A DNA stretch of 64,000 nt from Mycobacterium lentiflavum (GTDB taxonomy: Bacteria; Actinomycetota; Actinomycetes; Mycobacteriales; Mycobacteriaceae): assembly GCF_022374895.2 (NCBI RefSeq), contig NZ_CP092423.2, positions 2,914,001 to 2,978,000 on the forward strand. Reading direction: 5' to 3'. Made by a program: the position numbers and the translations under genes. Under the pieces are notes generated by a model. The model had not been told where the DNA came from, did not search any database, and was given only the letters and a program-made list of their open reading frames with translations. Positions within the stretch are counted from its first letter, which is position 1. Each line of letters starts with the position of its first letter. Below are positions 18,401 through 29,721 of this stretch, piece after piece.

Positions 18401-19342
18401 GTGAGCGCGATCACCGGGTTCTTAGCCGTACTGCCCCCGCAGCTGCGGGACCCGGTGCTGTTCGCGATTCCGTTCTTCCTGGTGCTGCTGATTCTCGAGT
18501 GGACCGCGGCGCGCAAGCTCGAACGGCTCGAGGCCGCCGCCGAGGATCCCCGGCCGGCGTCGGGCGCGTATTTGACCCGCGATTCGTGGGCCAGCATTTC
18601 GATGGGCCTGGTTTCGATCGCGACTACCGCCGGTTGGAAGACTCTGGCCCTACTCGGGTATGCCGCGATTTATGCCTACCTGGCGCCGTGGCACCTGCGG
18701 GTGGACCAGTGGTACACCTGGGTCATTGCGATCGTCGGCGTCGACCTGCTGTACTACGCCTACCACCGCATCGCGCACCGGGTGCGGCTGATCTGGGCCA
18801 CTCACCAGGCGCATCACTCCAGCCAATACTTCAACTTCGCGACCGCGCTTCGCCAGAAGTGGAATAACAGCGGCGAGATCCTGATGTGGATTCCGCTGCC
18901 GCTGTTGGGGATTCCACCCTGGATGGTGTTCTTCGCGTTCTCGATCAATTTGATCTACCAGTACTGGGTGCACACCGAGCGGATCGGCAAGCTCGCGCGA
19001 CCGATCGAGTTCGTTTTCAATACGCCGTCACACCATCGCGTGCACCACGGCATGGACAAGGTGTACCTCGACAAGAATTACGGCGGCATCTTCATCCTCT
19101 GGGACCGCCTGTTCGGCAGCTTCCAGGCTGAGCTGTTCCGCCCGCATTACGGGCTCACCAAGCAGGTGGACACCTTTAACATCTGGAACCTGCAGACCCG
19201 CGAATACGTCGCGATCGCGCGCGACTGGCGCTCGGCGAACCGGCTGCGCGACCGGCTGGGTTACGTATTCGGACCGCCGGGCTGGACTCCGCGCCCGGCC
19301 GCCGCAGTCGACGAGTCCGTGCGGCTGGCGACGTCCTCGTAA
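18401..19342 (+). CDS. erg3: sterol desaturase/fatty acid hydroxylase family membrane protein
   Basis: This 313-residue protein has several hydrophobic spans and the histidine clusters of non-haem di-iron enzymes: HRIAH, HQAHH and HHRVHH. It matches Rv1814, named erg3 by similarity to C-5 sterol desaturases. The true substrate, lipid or sterol, is not shown by sequence. GTG 18401 is preceded by TAATCT only six bases upstream, which suggests a leaderless transcript. It is divergent from the oxidoreductase gene at 17120-18319. Confidence 0.88.
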   Translation: MSAITGFLAVLPPQLRDPVLFAIPFFLVLLILEWTAARKLERLEAAAEDPRPASGAYLTRDSWASISMGLVSIATTAGWKTLALLGYAAIYAYLAPWHLRVDQWYTWVIAIVGVDLLYYAYHRIAHRVRLIWATHQAHHSSQYFNFATALRQKWNNSGEILMWIPLPLLGIPPWMVFFAFSINLIYQYWVHTERIGKLARPIEFVFNTPSHHRVHHGMDKVYLDKNYGGIFILWDRLFGSFQAELFRPHYGLTKQVDTFNIWNLQTREYVAIARDWRSANRLRDRLGYVFGPPGWTPRPAAAVDESVRLATSS

Positions 19343-19461
19343 TCGATGTCGCTGTAACGCCAGCCCCGGCTGGCGCGAAAAGGTCGATGACGAAACAGTA
19401 ACGACGTAATCTCAACTTGTGGTCGGAGCACCCGCCGGCCTTGACGGAACGGAGTCCGTCC

Positions 19462-20142
19462 ATGGTGTATCGCATGGCACTTCGCGTACTCGCCGCGGCG
19501 ATTGCGGCCGTGGCCTGTACACCCGGCTCGCCGGCAGCCACGGCACACGCCGACCCGGTGGTGGTGTCGCCGGGCATGGAGATCCTGCAGGACAACCGGC
19601 TGTGCACCCTGGGCTACGTCGATCAGGCCGCGAGAATCGCCTATACCGCCGGGCATTGCCGCAGCACCGGAAATATCGTCACCGACAGAAACCGCAACCC
19701 GATCGGCCATCTCGCGACTTTCCGCGACGACACCCCAAGCGGCTCGACCGTCGCCGTCGACCAGGCCATCAGCGACTACGAAGTGATCGCGCTGGATCCC
19801 AACATTCCGCTGAACAACATGCTGCCGGGCGGACGGCCGCTGGTGTCGAGCCCGAACGTAGCGCTGCAGCCCGGGCAGGCGGTCTGCCACTTCGGCGTCT
19901 CCACCGGCGAAACCTGCGGGACCGTCGAGGCGGTGAACAACGGCTGGTTCACCATGTCCCACGGTGTCCAGAGCCATCCGGGCGACTCCGGCGGACCGGT
20001 GTACTTGGCCTCGGCCGCCGGTCCGGGGCAGATCGTCGGGATCTTCAACAGCATGTGGGGCGACTTTCCCGCGGCGGTATCGTGGCGGGCCACCTCCGAA
20101 CAGGTTCACCAGGACATGGCGGGGCAGCTCAACGGCGGCTAG
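19462..20142 (+). CDS. secreted trypsin-like serine protease-fold protein (Rv1815-like)
   Basis: It is taken from ATG 19462, preceded by ACGGAG, giving 226 residues with a signal peptide ending near AHADP. The catalytic-type segments are TAGHC (His) and GDSGGP (Ser), with paired cysteines around them, as in chymotrypsin-fold proteases. It resembles Rv1815, a secreted protein of unknown substrate. An upstream TTG at 19417 would only lengthen the leader without adding a ribosome site. Confidence 0.87.
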   Translation: MVYRMALRVLAAAIAAVACTPGSPAATAHADPVVVSPGMEILQDNRLCTLGYVDQAARIAYTAGHCRSTGNIVTDRNRNPIGHLATFRDDTPSGSTVAVDQAISDYEVIALDPNIPLNNMLPGGRPLVSSPNVALQPGQAVCHFGVSTGETCGTVEAVNNGWFTMSHGVQSHPGDSGGPVYLASAAGPGQIVGIFNSMWGDFPAAVSWRATSEQVHQDMAGQLNGG

Positions 20143-20146
20143 CGTG

Positions 20147-20590
20147 TCACTGCGACCCGAGTACGAAGACGGGTATGGACGGGGCGCCTGCGCGGAACTC
20201 TTCCTCGCTGGAATCCGGCGTCAGGCCGCCCACATAACCCTTGACCTGCCAGTACCACCTGTCTAGATACCGCTTCAGCACCGCGGGCTTAGCCGCGTCC
20301 TCGACCTCGGCAGCCGTCAGGTGTTTGCGCCGCCACCGCGGCCCCACCTCGACGGCACCGGCGGCACGCACGTTGCGTGCCCACTGGGTATTGCCTCGCG
20401 GCGAAACGAGATAATCCACGCCGTCGATGGTCAACAGGTTGATCACCACCGCACGCGGCTTTCCCGATGTGCGCCCCCGGACGCGCAGCGCCCGGGTGCC
20501 CGCGATGCTGACCCCGAGTTCGGCGAGCCATCGAATCACGGCGTTACCGGCGCGGGCGACACGGGTGGGTTCTTCGTAGCGGGTGGACAT
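20147..20590 (-). CDS. nitroreductase/deazaflavin (F420)-dependent oxidoreductase family protein
   Basis: This 147-residue protein has the split beta-barrel pattern of the Ddn family: LRVRGRTSGKPRAVVINLL, then YLVSPRGNTQWARNVRAAG, then a PVFVL end. Family members bind the deazaflavin F420 or lipids. GGAGGATCC in the coding sense precedes the start. It faces the TetR gene, and two copies of one palindrome sit between them, so it is a likely target of that regulator. Confidence 0.87.
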   Translation of the reverse strand: MSTRYEEPTRVARAGNAVIRWLAELGVSIAGTRALRVRGRTSGKPRAVVINLLTIDGVDYLVSPRGNTQWARNVRAAGAVEVGPRWRRKHLTAAEVEDAAKPAVLKRYLDRWYWQVKGYVGGLTPDSSEEEFRAGAPSIPVFVLGSQ

Positions 20591-20622
20591 GGAGGATCCT
20601 CTCGGCCGGCCTGGAAAATTCT

Positions 20623-20637
20623 GAGAGCAGTGCTCTC
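20623..20637. promoter_or_regulatory. perfect palindrome, candidate TetR operator 1
   Basis: GAGAGCAGTGCTCTC has seven-base arms around one central base. It lies 33 bp upstream of the deazaflavin-enzyme start and between two divergent genes, a typical operator position. Confidence 0.65.
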
Positions 20638-20673
20638 CGCTTGGTCACGATGACACAACACCGATCGAAAATC

Positions 20674-20688
20674 AAGAGCGGTGTTCTC
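20674..20688. promoter_or_regulatory. second copy of the palindrome, candidate TetR operator 2
   Basis: AAGAGCGGTGTTCTC matches operator 1 at 12 of 15 positions, and its centre is 51 bp away. It ends four bases before the TTG start chosen for the regulator. If that start is right, binding here would block the regulator's own promoter. Confidence 0.6.
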
Positions 20689-20691
20689 GGT

Positions 20692-21393
20692 TTGTGCAAG
20701 ACTGACGACGTGGGCAAACGCCAGGAGTCACGGGAACAGATCGAGGCGCGCATCGTCGAGCTGGGCCGGCGGCACCTGGTCGACCGCGGCGCGGCCGGGC
20801 TGTCACTCCGCGCGATAGCTCGCGACCTGGGCATGGTCTCCTCGGCGGTGTACCGGTATGTGTCCAGTCGAGACGAACTGCTCACCCTACTGCTCATCGA
20901 CGCCTACTCCGACCTGGCCGACGCGGTGGACCGAGCCCGCGACACCGCGGACGAAGTGTGGAGTGACGACGTCGTCGCGATCGCCCGGGCGGCGCGGCGC
21001 TGGGCCGTGGCGCACCCCGCCCAGTGGGCCCTGCTGTACGGCAGCCCGGTCCCCGGTTATCACGCTCCGGCGGAACGCACCGTCGGAGTCGGCACCCGCG
21101 TGGTGGGAGCCATCTTCGACGCCATCGCCGCCGGGATCACCACCGGCGACATCCGGCTGACCAATACCGTTGTCCCGCAACCGATGTCGTCGGACTTCGA
21201 CCGAATCAGGCAAGAGTTCAGCTTTCCCGGCGACGACGCCGTCATCGCCAAGTGCTTCTTGTTCTGGGCCGGGGTGCTGGGCGCCATCAGCCTCGAGGTG
21301 TTCGGACAATACGGCGCCGACACCCTGACCGATCCGGAAGCCGTGTTCAACACCCAGCTCGCACTGCTGGTGGACATGCTCGTCCAGCACTGA
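20692..21393 (+). CDS. TetR family transcriptional regulator (Rv1816-like)
   Basis: The N-terminal helix-turn-helix is clear (LSLRAIARDLGMVSSAVYRY, then VSSRDELL), followed by a C-terminal ligand/dimer domain that includes a WALLYGSPVPGYHAP segment. TTG 20692 gives 233 residues and an LCKTDDVGKR start that lines up with MCQTCRVGKR, as I recall it, of Rv1816. Longer starts would run through the second palindrome. It probably represses itself and the divergent deazaflavin enzyme. The ligand is unknown. Confidence 0.88.
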   Translation: MCKTDDVGKRQESREQIEARIVELGRRHLVDRGAAGLSLRAIARDLGMVSSAVYRYVSSRDELLTLLLIDAYSDLADAVDRARDTADEVWSDDVVAIARAARRWAVAHPAQWALLYGSPVPGYHAPAERTVGVGTRVVGAIFDAIAAGITTGDIRLTNTVVPQPMSSDFDRIRQEFSFPGDDAVIAKCFLFWAGVLGAISLEVFGQYGADTLTDPEAVFNTQLALLVDMLVQH

Positions 21394-21516
21394 CCCGCGG
21401 TTTGGGCCGGAATTAGAACGTGTTCACCCCGCGTCTCAGGGTGCCCAGCGCCGGATCACGGCAAAGAATCTCTGGGCCTTTCTCGGGGCCGATCGACTGG
21501 GCTATCCTGCCAAACG

Positions 21517-22017
21517 ATGACGCTTGCAGTTCAATCACCGATACAGATCGCCTGGGTCACCCAAAATCTGGATGCCACCGAAACGGCTCTCACCGGCCTG
21601 TTAGGCGCCCGGAAGTGGGTGCGGATACCCGACGTGCACTTTGCTCCGGACAGCTGTAGCTACCGTGGCAAGCCGGCCGACTTCGTCGCCCACATTTCCT
21701 TGAGCTATCTCGGCGACATGCAGCTGGAGCTCATCGAACCGGTCAGTGGGGAGAACATCTATAGTGAATTTCTTCGTGACTCCGGGCCAGGTTTGCACCA
21801 CATCTGCGTGGCGGCCGAAACCCCCGAGCGATTCGACGCGGCACTGGCCGACGCCGCCAATCACGGCGCCGCGGTGGTGCAGCAGGGCGTGATGCCCGGC
21901 GGAATCCAATTCGCGTACGTCGCAGCGCCACAGGCGGGCGTGCCGTACGTGGAGATCGCGTACATCTCGCCCGAGATGAGGGCGTTTTACGACTACATCA
22001 AACAGGAGCAAGGGTGA
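21517..22017 (+). CDS. VOC (glyoxalase-fold) family protein
   Basis: This 166-residue protein has two beta-alpha-beta-beta-beta repeats typical of the vicinal-oxygen-chelate superfamily. The conserved segments are QIAWVTQNLDAT, LIEP, GLHHICV and PYVEIAYI, so His and Glu metal ligands are plausible. It resembles the glyoxalase_4/methylmalonyl-CoA epimerase-like group, but the substrate is not evident. TATCCT lies eight bases before ATG 21517 with no ribosome site, so the mRNA is probably leaderless. It is cotranscribed with the flavoprotein 50 bp downstream. Confidence 0.82.
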   Translation: MTLAVQSPIQIAWVTQNLDATETALTGLLGARKWVRIPDVHFAPDSCSYRGKPADFVAHISLSYLGDMQLELIEPVSGENIYSEFLRDSGPGLHHICVAAETPERFDAALADAANHGAAVVQQGVMPGGIQFAYVAAPQAGVPYVEIAYISPEMRAFYDYIKQEQG

Positions 22018-22066
22018 GCTGCGCCGACGACGATGCAGAGCGCCGCGATGAAGAGGAGTGGCGCCA

Positions 22067-23566
22067 ATGAGCACCGAGATTCCAGCAACGGTCAAGGCGG
22101 ACACAGTGACGTCGTGGTCGGACGACGTCGACGTGCTGGTGATCGGCTTCGGCATCGGCGGTGGCTGCGCCGCGGTGAGTGCGGCGGCCGACGGCGCGCG
22201 GGTGCTGGTCTTGGAGCGCGCTGCCGCCGCGGGCGGAACCTCCTCCATGGCCGGCGGTCACTTCTACCTGGGCGGTGGCACCGCGGTTCAGCAGGCCACC
22301 GGGCAGGACGACACCCCCGAGGAGATGTACAAGTACCTCGTCGCGGTGTCGCGCGAGCCGGATCTCGAGAAGATTCGGGTGTACTCCGACGACAGCGTCG
22401 AGCACTTCGATTGGCTGGAGGACCTTGGCTTCCAGTTCGAGCGCAGCTACTACCCGGGCAAGGTGGTCGTCCCACCGGGGACCGAGGGGCTGAGCTACAC
22501 CGGCAACGAAAAGGTATGGCCCTTCTGCGAGCAGGCCAAGCCCGCGCCGCGCGGGCACTCGGTACCGGTGCCCGGCGAGTTGGGTGGCGCGGCGATGGTG
22601 ATCGACCTCCTGGTCAAGCGCGCCGCTGACTTGGGAGTGCAGGTGCGCTACGAGACCGGGGCGACCAACCTCGTCGTCGACGACCACGGTGCGGTGGTCG
22701 GCGTCGCCTGGAAGCACTTCACCGAAACCGGTGCGATCAAAGCAAAGTCGGTCATCATTGCCGCCGGCGGATTTGCGATGAACCCGGAGATGGTCGCCCA
22801 GTACACTCCCGCACTGGCCCAGGAACGGAAAACCAAGCATCACGGCACGGTGGCGCCCTACATCCTGGGCAACCCCAACGACGACGGACTGGGCATTCGG
22901 ATGGGCGTCTCGGCCGGCGGAGTCGCCAAGAACATGGACGACTTGTTCATCACCGCGGCGGCGTACCCGCCCGCTATTCTGCTGACCGGTGTGATCGTCA
23001 ACAAGGACGGCAAGCGCTTCGTCACCGAGGACTCCTACCACTCGCGCACCTCGGCATTCGTCCTCGAGCAGCCGGAGCAGACCGCCTACCTGATCGTCGA
23101 CGAGGCGCACACCGAGATGCCCGAAATGCCACTGATCAAATTCATCGACGGCTACGAGACCATCGCCGAATTGGAGGACGCGCTGGGCATTCCGACCGGC
23201 AACCTGGCGGCGACCCTGGACCGCTACAACGAGTTCGCGGCCAAGGGCGAGGACCCGGATTTTCACAAGCAACCGGAATACCTTGCGGCGCAAGACAATG
23301 GGCCGTGGGCGGTGTTCGATCTGTCGCTGGGCCGGGCGATGTACTCGGGGTTCACGATGGGCGGCCTGGCCACGTCGGTGGACGGTCAGGTGTTGCGTGA
23401 AGACGGCACACCGGTGCCGGGGCTCTACGCGGTCGCGGCGTGTGCCTCCAACATCGCCCAAGACGGCAAGGGCTACGCCAGCGGCACCCAGCTGGGCGAG
23501 GGCTCGTTCTTCGGCCGCCGCGCCGGAACGCACGCCGCCCAGCAGGCCGTGGGCGCGCAGCGCTAG
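22067..23566 (+). CDS. FAD-binding flavoprotein, fumarate reductase/ketosteroid dehydrogenase-like
   Basis: It is begun at ATG 22067 after AAGAGGAG, giving 499 residues. The FAD motif [19 protein letters not shown] is near residue 25, and the C-terminal [17 protein letters not shown] block is typical of the FAD_binding_2 superfamily (fumarate reductase, 3-ketosteroid dehydrogenases). It corresponds to Rv1817. The VOC gene upstream suggests a shared catabolic step on a ketone or CoA ester, but this is inference. Its end overlaps the convergent bacA end by four bases. Confidence 0.87.
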   Translation: MSTEIPATVKADTVTSWSDDVDVLVIGFGIGGGCAAVSAAADGARVLVLERAAAAGGTSSMAGGHFYLGGGTAVQQATGQDDTPEEMYKYLVAVSREPDLEKIRVYSDDSVEHFDWLEDLGFQFERSYYPGKVVVPPGTEGLSYTGNEKVWPFCEQAKPAPRGHSVPVPGELGGAAMVIDLLVKRAADLGVQVRYETGATNLVVDDHGAVVGVAWKHFTETGAIKAKSVIIAAGGFAMNPEMVAQYTPALAQERKTKHHGTVAPYILGNPNDDGLGIRMGVSAGGVAKNMDDLFITAAAYPPAILLTGVIVNKDGKRFVTEDSYHSRTSAFVLEQPEQTAYLIVDEAHTEMPEMPLIKFIDGYETIAELEDALGIPTGNLAATLDRYNEFAAKGEDPDFHKQPEYLAAQDNGPWAVFDLSLGRAMYSGFTMGGLATSVDGQVLREDGTPVPGLYAVAACASNIAQDGKGYASGTQLGEGSFFGRRAGTHAAQQAVGAQR

Positions 23567-25482
23567 ACCGTCACGGGCTCCTGGCCGACCGGCCCGAGCT
23601 GCCAGCGGCCGCCGCCGAGCAATTGCAGCTCTTGTTCGTGATGCTGCTCGACGGTGTTGCGATGGCTGACGCTGACCACGACGCACTCCGGAAGTTCGTT
23701 GCGCAGTAGTTGATAGAGCGCGAATTCCAGTCCCTCGTCGAGCGCGGAGGTGGCCTCGTCGAGGAAGACGGCGCGCGGCTTGGTGAGCAGAATCCGGGCG
23801 AAGGCAACACGCTGCTGCTCACCCGGCGACAGCACCTTGGCCCAGTCCTGCTCTTCGTCGAGCCGTTGGATCAGCGGGGCCAGCGCCACCTTGGTCAGCA
23901 CCTCGTGCAGCTCGCCGTCGCTGATGTCATCCGGCGAGTTCGGGTAGCACACCACGCCGCGCAGACTGCCCAGCGGCACGTACGGCAACTGCGAGAGGAA
24001 CATCGTCGCGTTGTCGCCGTCCGGGCGGCACAGTGTTCCCGAGGCGTACGGCCACAATTCGGCCAGACTGCGCAGCAGCGTGGTCTTGCCCGCGCCGGAA
24101 CGCCCGGTGATCACCAGCGTGTCGCCGGTATCGAGCTCGATGTCGAGCGAGTCGATCAGCTGATCTCCCGCCGGGGTGCGGACCTCGATCCCGGCCAGCT
24201 CGACCGCCTTGTCCTGGCTCGGTTTGACCAGCACCGCCGGCAGCGCGCGGCCCTGGGCGTTGGCGTCGACCAATCCGTGCAACCGGATGATGGCCGCGCG
24301 GAACGAGGCGAACGCGTCGTAGTTGTTCCGGAAGAACGACAGCGAGTCGTGAATGTTGCCGAATGCCGTTGCGGTCTGGCCGACATCGCCGAAGTTGATC
24401 TTGCCGGAGAACAACCGCGGTGCCTGGATGATCCACGGCAGCGGGACGATCGCCTGCGATACCGACCAGTTCCAGCCGTTGAAGATGATGGTCCGGCGGA
24501 CGAACTTGCGGTAGTTGTCGATGATCGGCGTGAAGCGCTGCCACAGTTGCGCCCGCTCGGCCCGCTCGCCGCGGTAGAAGCCGACCGCTTCGGCGGCGTC
24601 GCGCAGCCGCACCAGGGCATAGCGGAACGCGGCGTTGAGTTTCTCGTTGTTGAAGCTGAGCCAAATCAGTGGCCGCCCAAGCCAAATCGCGACAACCGTC
24701 GCGATCAGCACATAGACCAGCACGGTCCAGAACATGGCCCGTGGCAACGTGATACCGAACAGGGTCAGGTCCCCGGACAGGTTCCACAGGATGGCGGCGA
24801 ACGAGATCACCGAAGCGACCGCGTTGACGGCCCCGAACAGCAAGGTGCCGCCTGTGCCGTTGGACGGGTTGTTAGGGGTTCCACCGGCATTCGCGGTGAA
24901 GATGTCGATGTCCTGCTGGATACGCTGGTCGGGGTTGTCAATCGTGTTGTCGATGAACAGATCCCGGTAATAGGCCTTGCCGTCCAGCCAGTCGTCGGTC
25001 AGGTGCGCGGTCAACCACATGCGCCACGCGATCATGAACCGCTGGGTGATGTAGATGTCGAGCATGAATCGGATGACGTAGAGCGTGGCCAGCACGCTGA
25101 AAATCAGCAGCGACATGTAAAAGCCGTGAATACCAGACTGTTTGACGGTGTCGTCGCCGGCAGCCGTGCCCTGGACCGCGATCTGCACCGACGTGTACAG
25201 GTCGTTGCCCTGGTAGCTGAGCAGCACGGTCAGCCGCACCGCAAGCAGCACCGAGAGCAGCAGCACCCCGAGTACCAGCCACACCTTGACGCTGGCCGGG
25301 CCGACGAAATACCCCCGGGTGATCCGCCAGAACTGCCGGCCCCAGGGCGTGAAGAACCTGAACACCGTCAGCACGACGATCAGACATACTGCGCCGACCG
25401 CCCAGGCGATGGCGACCCATTGCAACGAGTCCACAAGTGCCGACGACCAGTCGATGGATGGCTTGAATAGCGTGGGACCCAA
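23563..25482 (-). CDS. bacA: BacA/SbmA-type ABC transporter, permease fused to ATPase
   Basis: The protein has 639 residues from a TTG at 25482, preceded by AAGGAG on the minus strand. This gives (M)[11 protein letters not shown], as in Rv1819c. The N-terminal ~400 residues hold six membrane spans of the SbmA/BacA type. The ATPase domain has Walker A GRSGAGKT and signature [13 protein letters not shown], followed by [10 protein letters not shown]. The M. tuberculosis protein imports vitamin B12 and hydrophilic antimicrobials such as bleomycin. The PE_PGRS33 gene that precedes it in H37Rv is absent. Confidence 0.93.
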   Translation of the reverse strand: MGPTLFKPSIDWSSALVDSLQWVAIAWAVGAVCLIVVLTVFRFFTPWGRQFWRITRGYFVGPASVKVWLVLGVLLLSVLLAVRLTVLLSYQGNDLYTSVQIAVQGTAAGDDTVKQSGIHGFYMSLLIFSVLATLYVIRFMLDIYITQRFMIAWRMWLTAHLTDDWLDGKAYYRDLFIDNTIDNPDQRIQQDIDIFTANAGGTPNNPSNGTGGTLLFGAVNAVASVISFAAILWNLSGDLTLFGITLPRAMFWTVLVYVLIATVVAIWLGRPLIWLSFNNEKLNAAFRYALVRLRDAAEAVGFYRGERAERAQLWQRFTPIIDNYRKFVRRTIIFNGWNWSVSQAIVPLPWIIQAPRLFSGKINFGDVGQTATAFGNIHDSLSFFRNNYDAFASFRAAIIRLHGLVDANAQGRALPAVLVKPSQDKAVELAGIEVRTPAGDQLIDSLDIELDTGDTLVITGRSGAGKTTLLRSLAELWPYASGTLCRPDGDNATMFLSQLPYVPLGSLRGVVCYPNSPDDISDGELHEVLTKVALAPLIQRLDEEQDWAKVLSPGEQQRVAFARILLTKPRAVFLDEATSALDEGLEFALYQLLRNELPECVVVSVSHRNTVEQHHEQELQLLGGGRWQLGPVGQEPVTV

Positions 25483-25576
25483 CTTCGACGTCTCCTTGCT
25501 ATCGAGGCATCTGGAGGAGCCTCGTGGCGAATGCTTCCCCGCGAAGGTACCCGAGACCGGCGGATAGGCTGCCAGG

Positions 25577-27220
25577 ATGAGCATCGACGCTCCGTCAAGC
25601 CAGATTGTCCATGCGGGCCGATTGATCGCCCGGCGCCTGCGGGCCAGCGGTATCGACACCGTCTTCACGTTGTCGGGCGGTCACCTGTTCTCCCTCTACG
25701 ACGGCTGCCGTGACGAGGACATTCGACTCATCGACACCCGCCACGAGCAGACTGCGGCGTTCGCCGCCGAGGGTTGGTCGAAGGTGACCAGGGTGCCCGG
25801 CGTGGCTGCCCTGACCGCAGGGCCCGGAATCACCAACGGCATGAGCGCGATGGCCGCCGCGCAGCAAAACCAGTCGCCGTTGGTGGTGCTCGGCGGACGC
25901 GCGCCCGCCCAGCGCTGGGGTATGGGTTCGCTGCAGGAGATCGACCACGTGCCGTTCGTGGCCCCGCTGGCCCGCTTCGCGGCCACCGCGCAGTCCGCGC
26001 AAGACGCGGGCCTGCTGGTCGACGAGGCACTGCGCGCCGCGGTCGGCGCGCCATCGGGGGTGGGATTCGTCGACTTTCCGATGGATCACGTGTTCGCCGT
26101 CTCCGAGGACGACGGCCGTCCCGGTGCGCTGACCGTGCCGCCACCGTCGCCGGCTCCCGACGGCAACGCGCTGGACCGGGCCGCGCACCTGCTGGCGGGT
26201 GCGCGGCGGCCAGTGATCATGGCCGGCACCAACGTGTGGTGGGGACACGCCGAGGCCGCGCTGCTTGGGCTGGCCGAGCAGCGGCGGATCCCGGTGCTGA
26301 TGAACGGGATGGCCCGCGGCGTCGTGCCCGCCGATCACCCGTTGGCGTTCTCGCGGGCGCGCGCCAAGGCGCTGGGCGAAGCGGATGTCGCCCTTGTCGT
26401 CGGGGTGCCGATGGACTTTCGGCTCGGCTTCGGCAAGGTGTTCGGACCGGAAACCCAGCTCGTCGTCGCGGATCGGGCCGAACCCGATCGGGAGCATCCG
26501 CGGCCGATCGCGGCGGGCCTGTACGGCGATCTGACGGCCATTCTCTCGGCGCTGTCCGGGCGCGCCGGCGCCGAGCCCGGCGACTGGATCGCCGCGCTGC
26601 GGTCGGCCGAGACCGCGGCCCGTGATCAGGAGACCGCCGACCTGGGCGACGACCGCATCCCGCTGCACCCGATGCGGGTCTACGCCGAACTGGCGCCGAT
26701 GCTCGACCGTGACGCCATCGTGGTCATCGACGCCGGTGACTTCGGCTCCTACGCCGGCCGGGTGATCGACAGCTATCAGCCCGGCTGCTGGCTGGACAGT
26801 GGCCCGTTCGGCTGCCTGGGCTCGGGCCCCGGCTACGCCCTGGCCGCCAAGCTGGCCCACCCCGAGCGTCAGGTCGTGTTGCTACAGGGCGACGGCGCCT
26901 TCGGTTTCAGCGGCATGGAGTGGGACACCCTAGTGCGCCACCAGGTTCCGGTCGTATCGGTGATCGGCAACAACGGCATCTGGGCGCTGGAAAAGCATCC
27001 GATGGAGGCGATCTACGGCTACTCGGTGGTGGCAGAGCTGCGTCCGGGCACCCGCTACGACGAGGTGGTGCGCGCCCTGGGCGGCCACGGTGAGCTGGTC
27101 TCGGCGCCCGTCGAGCTGCGCCCCGCGCTGGAGCGCGCGTTCGCCAGCGGCCTGCCCGCGGTCGTCAACGTGCTCACCGACCCGAGCATCGCGTACCCGC
27201 GCCGATCAAACCTGGCCTGA
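25577..27220 (+). CDS. ilvG: acetolactate synthase-like thiamine-diphosphate enzyme
   Basis: This 547-residue protein has the three-domain TPP enzyme layout. The catalytic-type Glu is in [12 protein letters not shown] near the N-terminus. A central Rossmann-like domain follows, then the TPP/Mg2+ motif [16 protein letters not shown] ending in GNN. It matches Rv1820 (ilvG). The main acetolactate synthase of mycobacteria is IlvB, so the physiological substrate of this paralogue is open. It is divergent from bacA with a 94-bp shared control region. Confidence 0.88.
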   Translation: MSIDAPSSQIVHAGRLIARRLRASGIDTVFTLSGGHLFSLYDGCRDEDIRLIDTRHEQTAAFAAEGWSKVTRVPGVAALTAGPGITNGMSAMAAAQQNQSPLVVLGGRAPAQRWGMGSLQEIDHVPFVAPLARFAATAQSAQDAGLLVDEALRAAVGAPSGVGFVDFPMDHVFAVSEDDGRPGALTVPPPSPAPDGNALDRAAHLLAGARRPVIMAGTNVWWGHAEAALLGLAEQRRIPVLMNGMARGVVPADHPLAFSRARAKALGEADVALVVGVPMDFRLGFGKVFGPETQLVVADRAEPDREHPRPIAAGLYGDLTAILSALSGRAGAEPGDWIAALRSAETAARDQETADLGDDRIPLHPMRVYAELAPMLDRDAIVVIDAGDFGSYAGRVIDSYQPGCWLDSGPFGCLGSGPGYALAAKLAHPERQVVLLQGDGAFGFSGMEWDTLVRHQVPVVSVIGNNGIWALEKHPMEAIYGYSVVAELRPGTRYDEVVRALGGHGELVSAPVELRPALERAFASGLPAVVNVLTDPSIAYPRRSNLA

Positions 27221-27345
27221 TTGGTCGGCTTGCCCCCTCGCCGCTGCGCGGCTGGGAGGTACCCCCACCGCACTCCGCGTCGCGGAGCTCGTCGTCGCCG
27301 ACCGGCCTAGCCGGAGCTGTGCTGGTCACCGCGTACCGTTGATCT

Positions 27346-29670
27346 GTGCCAAAGACCACCCGCACCCAACCGGGCCGCCTGAGCAGCAGATTTTGGAAGC
27401 TGCTCGGCGCCAGTACGGAAAAGAACCGCTCGCGCTCGCTCTCGCAGGTCAGCGACTCCTCGGAATACGACGAGAAGGCCGCCGGCCTGTCCGACGAGCG
27501 GTTGCGCAAGGCCACCGGGTTGCTCAACCTCGACGATCTCGCCGACTCCGAGGACATCTCGCAGTTCCTGGCGATCGCGCGGGAAGCCGCGGAGCGGTCA
27601 ACGGGCTTGCGGCCGTTCGACGTTCAGCTGCTGGGCGCGCTGCGCATGCTCGATGGAGACGTGATCGAGATGGCGACCGGTGAGGGCAAAACACTGGCGG
27701 GCGCGATCGCGGCCGCCGGATACGCGATCGCCGGCCGACACGTCCACGTGGTGACCATCAACGACTATCTGGCCCGCCGGGACGCGGAATGGATGGGCCC
27801 GCTGATCGAGGCGATGGGACTGACGGTGGGCTGGATCACCGCCGAGTCGACGAGCGAGGAACGCCGCGCGGCCTACGACTGCGACGTCACCTACGCCTCG
27901 GTCAACGAGATCGGGTTCGACGTTCTGCGGGATCAGCTGGTAACCGACGTCGACGACCTGGTGTCGCCGAATCCCGATGTGGCCCTTATCGATGAGGCCG
28001 ATTCGGTGCTCGTCGACGAGGCGCTGGTACCGCTGGTGCTGGCCGGCACCACGCACCGCGAAACGCCGCGGCTCGAGATCATCAAACTGGTCGGCGAGCT
28101 CGCCCCGGGCACCGATTACGACACCGACTCCGACAGTCGCAACGTGCACCTCACCGACGTCGGCGCACGCAAGGTCGAAAAGGCGCTCGGCGGGATCGAC
28201 CTGTACTCCGAGGAGCATGTCGCCACCACGCTCACCGAGGTAAACGTCGCACTGCACGCGCACGTGCTGCTGCAGCGCGACGTGCACTACATCGTCCGCG
28301 ACGACGCGGTGCACCTGATCAACGCCGCGCGCGGCCGCATCGCGCAACTGCAGCGCTGGCCGGACGGCCTGCAGGCCGCCGTCGAGGCCAAGGAGGGCAT
28401 CGAGACCACCGAGACCGGCGAGGTGCTCGACACCATCACCGTGCAGGCGCTGATCAACCGCTACACGACGGTGTGCGGCATGACCGGGACCGCGCTGGCC
28501 GCCGGTGAGCAGCTGCGCCAGTTCTACAAGCTCGGCGTGTCACCAATTCCCCCGAACGAGCCCAACATTCGTGAGGACGAGCCCGACCGGGTGTACATCA
28601 CCGCCGCGGCCAAGAACGACGCGATCGTCGAGCACATCGCCCAGGTGCACGAGACCGGACAGCCGATCCTGGTCGGCACCCGCGATGTCGCCGAGTCCGA
28701 GGAGCTGCACGAGCAGCTGGTCCGCCGCGGCGTGGCGGCGGTGGTGCTCAACGCCAAGAACGACGCCGAGGAAGCCGAGGTGATCGCGGAGGCCGGAAAG
28801 TACGGCGTCGTCACGGTGTCCACTCAAATGGCGGGGCGCGGCACCGATATCCGCCTCGGCGGATCTGATGAAGCCGACCACGAGCGGGTCGCCGAGTTGG
28901 GCGGGCTGCACGTGGTCGGCACCGGCCGCCATCACACCGAGCGACTGGACAACCAGTTGCGCGGGCGCGCGGGCCGTCAGGGTGACCCCGGCTCGTCGGT
29001 GTTCTTCTCCAGTTGGGAGGACGACGTCGTGGTGGCCAACCTCGACCGCAACAAGTTGCCGGAGCAGACCGACGAGGACGGCCGGATCGTCAGCCCCAAG
29101 GCGGCCGGGCTGCTCGACCATGCCCAGCGAGTCGCCGAGGGCCGGATGCTGGACGTGCACGCCAATACCTGGCGTTATAACCAGCTGATCGCCCAGCAGC
29201 GCGCTATTATCGTGGACCGCCGAAATACCTTGCTGCGCACCGCAACTGCGCGCGAAGAGCTCGCCGAACTGGCCCCGAAGCGGTACCAGGAGCTGTCGGA
29301 GGAAATCTCGGAAGAACGCCTCGAGACGATCTGCCGGCAGATCATGCTCTATCACCTCGACCGCGGCTGGGCCGATCACCTGGCCTATCTGGCCGACATC
29401 CGCGAGAGCATTCACCTGCGCGCGCTGGGCCGGCAGAACCCGCTCGACGAATTCCACCGCATGGCGGTCGACGCGTTCGCGTCGCTGGCCGCCGACGCGA
29501 TCGAAGCGGCTCAGCAGACGTTCGAAACGGCCAACGTCCTCGAGGCAGAGCCGGGCCTGGATCTGTCCAAGCTGGCCCGACCGACGTCGACGTGGACCTA
29601 CATGGTCAACGACAACCCGTTGTCCGACGACACGTTGTCCACCCTGAGCCTGCCCGGGGTATTCCGCTAG
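27346..29670 (+). CDS. secA2: SecA2, accessory preprotein translocase ATPase
   Basis: This 774-residue SecA protein has Walker A GEGKT at residues 112-116, Walker [13 protein letters not shown], and the arginine-rich helicase motif [11 protein letters not shown]. It is shorter than housekeeping SecA (about 950 residues), lacking the C-terminal zinc tail and part of the helical wing, as in actinobacterial SecA2. It exports a subset of proteins, including virulence factors. GTG 27346 has TACCGT six bases upstream and no ribosome site, suggesting a leaderless message. Confidence 0.95.
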   Translation: MPKTTRTQPGRLSSRFWKLLGASTEKNRSRSLSQVSDSSEYDEKAAGLSDERLRKATGLLNLDDLADSEDISQFLAIAREAAERSTGLRPFDVQLLGALRMLDGDVIEMATGEGKTLAGAIAAAGYAIAGRHVHVVTINDYLARRDAEWMGPLIEAMGLTVGWITAESTSEERRAAYDCDVTYASVNEIGFDVLRDQLVTDVDDLVSPNPDVALIDEADSVLVDEALVPLVLAGTTHRETPRLEIIKLVGELAPGTDYDTDSDSRNVHLTDVGARKVEKALGGIDLYSEEHVATTLTEVNVALHAHVLLQRDVHYIVRDDAVHLINAARGRIAQLQRWPDGLQAAVEAKEGIETTETGEVLDTITVQALINRYTTVCGMTGTALAAGEQLRQFYKLGVSPIPPNEPNIREDEPDRVYITAAAKNDAIVEHIAQVHETGQPILVGTRDVAESEELHEQLVRRGVAAVVLNAKNDAEEAEVIAEAGKYGVVTVSTQMAGRGTDIRLGGSDEADHERVAELGGLHVVGTGRHHTERLDNQLRGRAGRQGDPGSSVFFSSWEDDVVVANLDRNKLPEQTDEDGRIVSPKAAGLLDHAQRVAEGRMLDVHANTWRYNQLIAQQRAIIVDRRNTLLRTATAREELAELAPKRYQELSEEISEERLETICRQIMLYHLDRGWADHLAYLADIRESIHLRALGRQNPLDEFHRMAVDAFASLAADAIEAAQQTFETANVLEAEPGLDLSKLARPTSTWTYMVNDNPLSDDTLSTLSLPGVFR

Positions 29671-29721
29671 ACGGCGTCGCGTGGCTCGTCCCGCGGTGCG
29701 GACCACATCGTCACCGAGCTA

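Noticed and set aside
21998..25470. Long frames antisense to the flavoprotein (minus, 562 codons) and to bacA (plus, 586 codons)
   Set aside because: Both mirror real genes with strong motifs and have low-complexity composition typical of antisense third-position GC bias.
27234..27300. GC-rich hairpins (CCGCTGCGCGG, CTCCGCGTCGCGGAG) between ilvG and secA2, considered as a terminator or dispersed repeat
   Set aside because: No U-tract follows and no second copy was noticed in this window, so neither call can be supported here.
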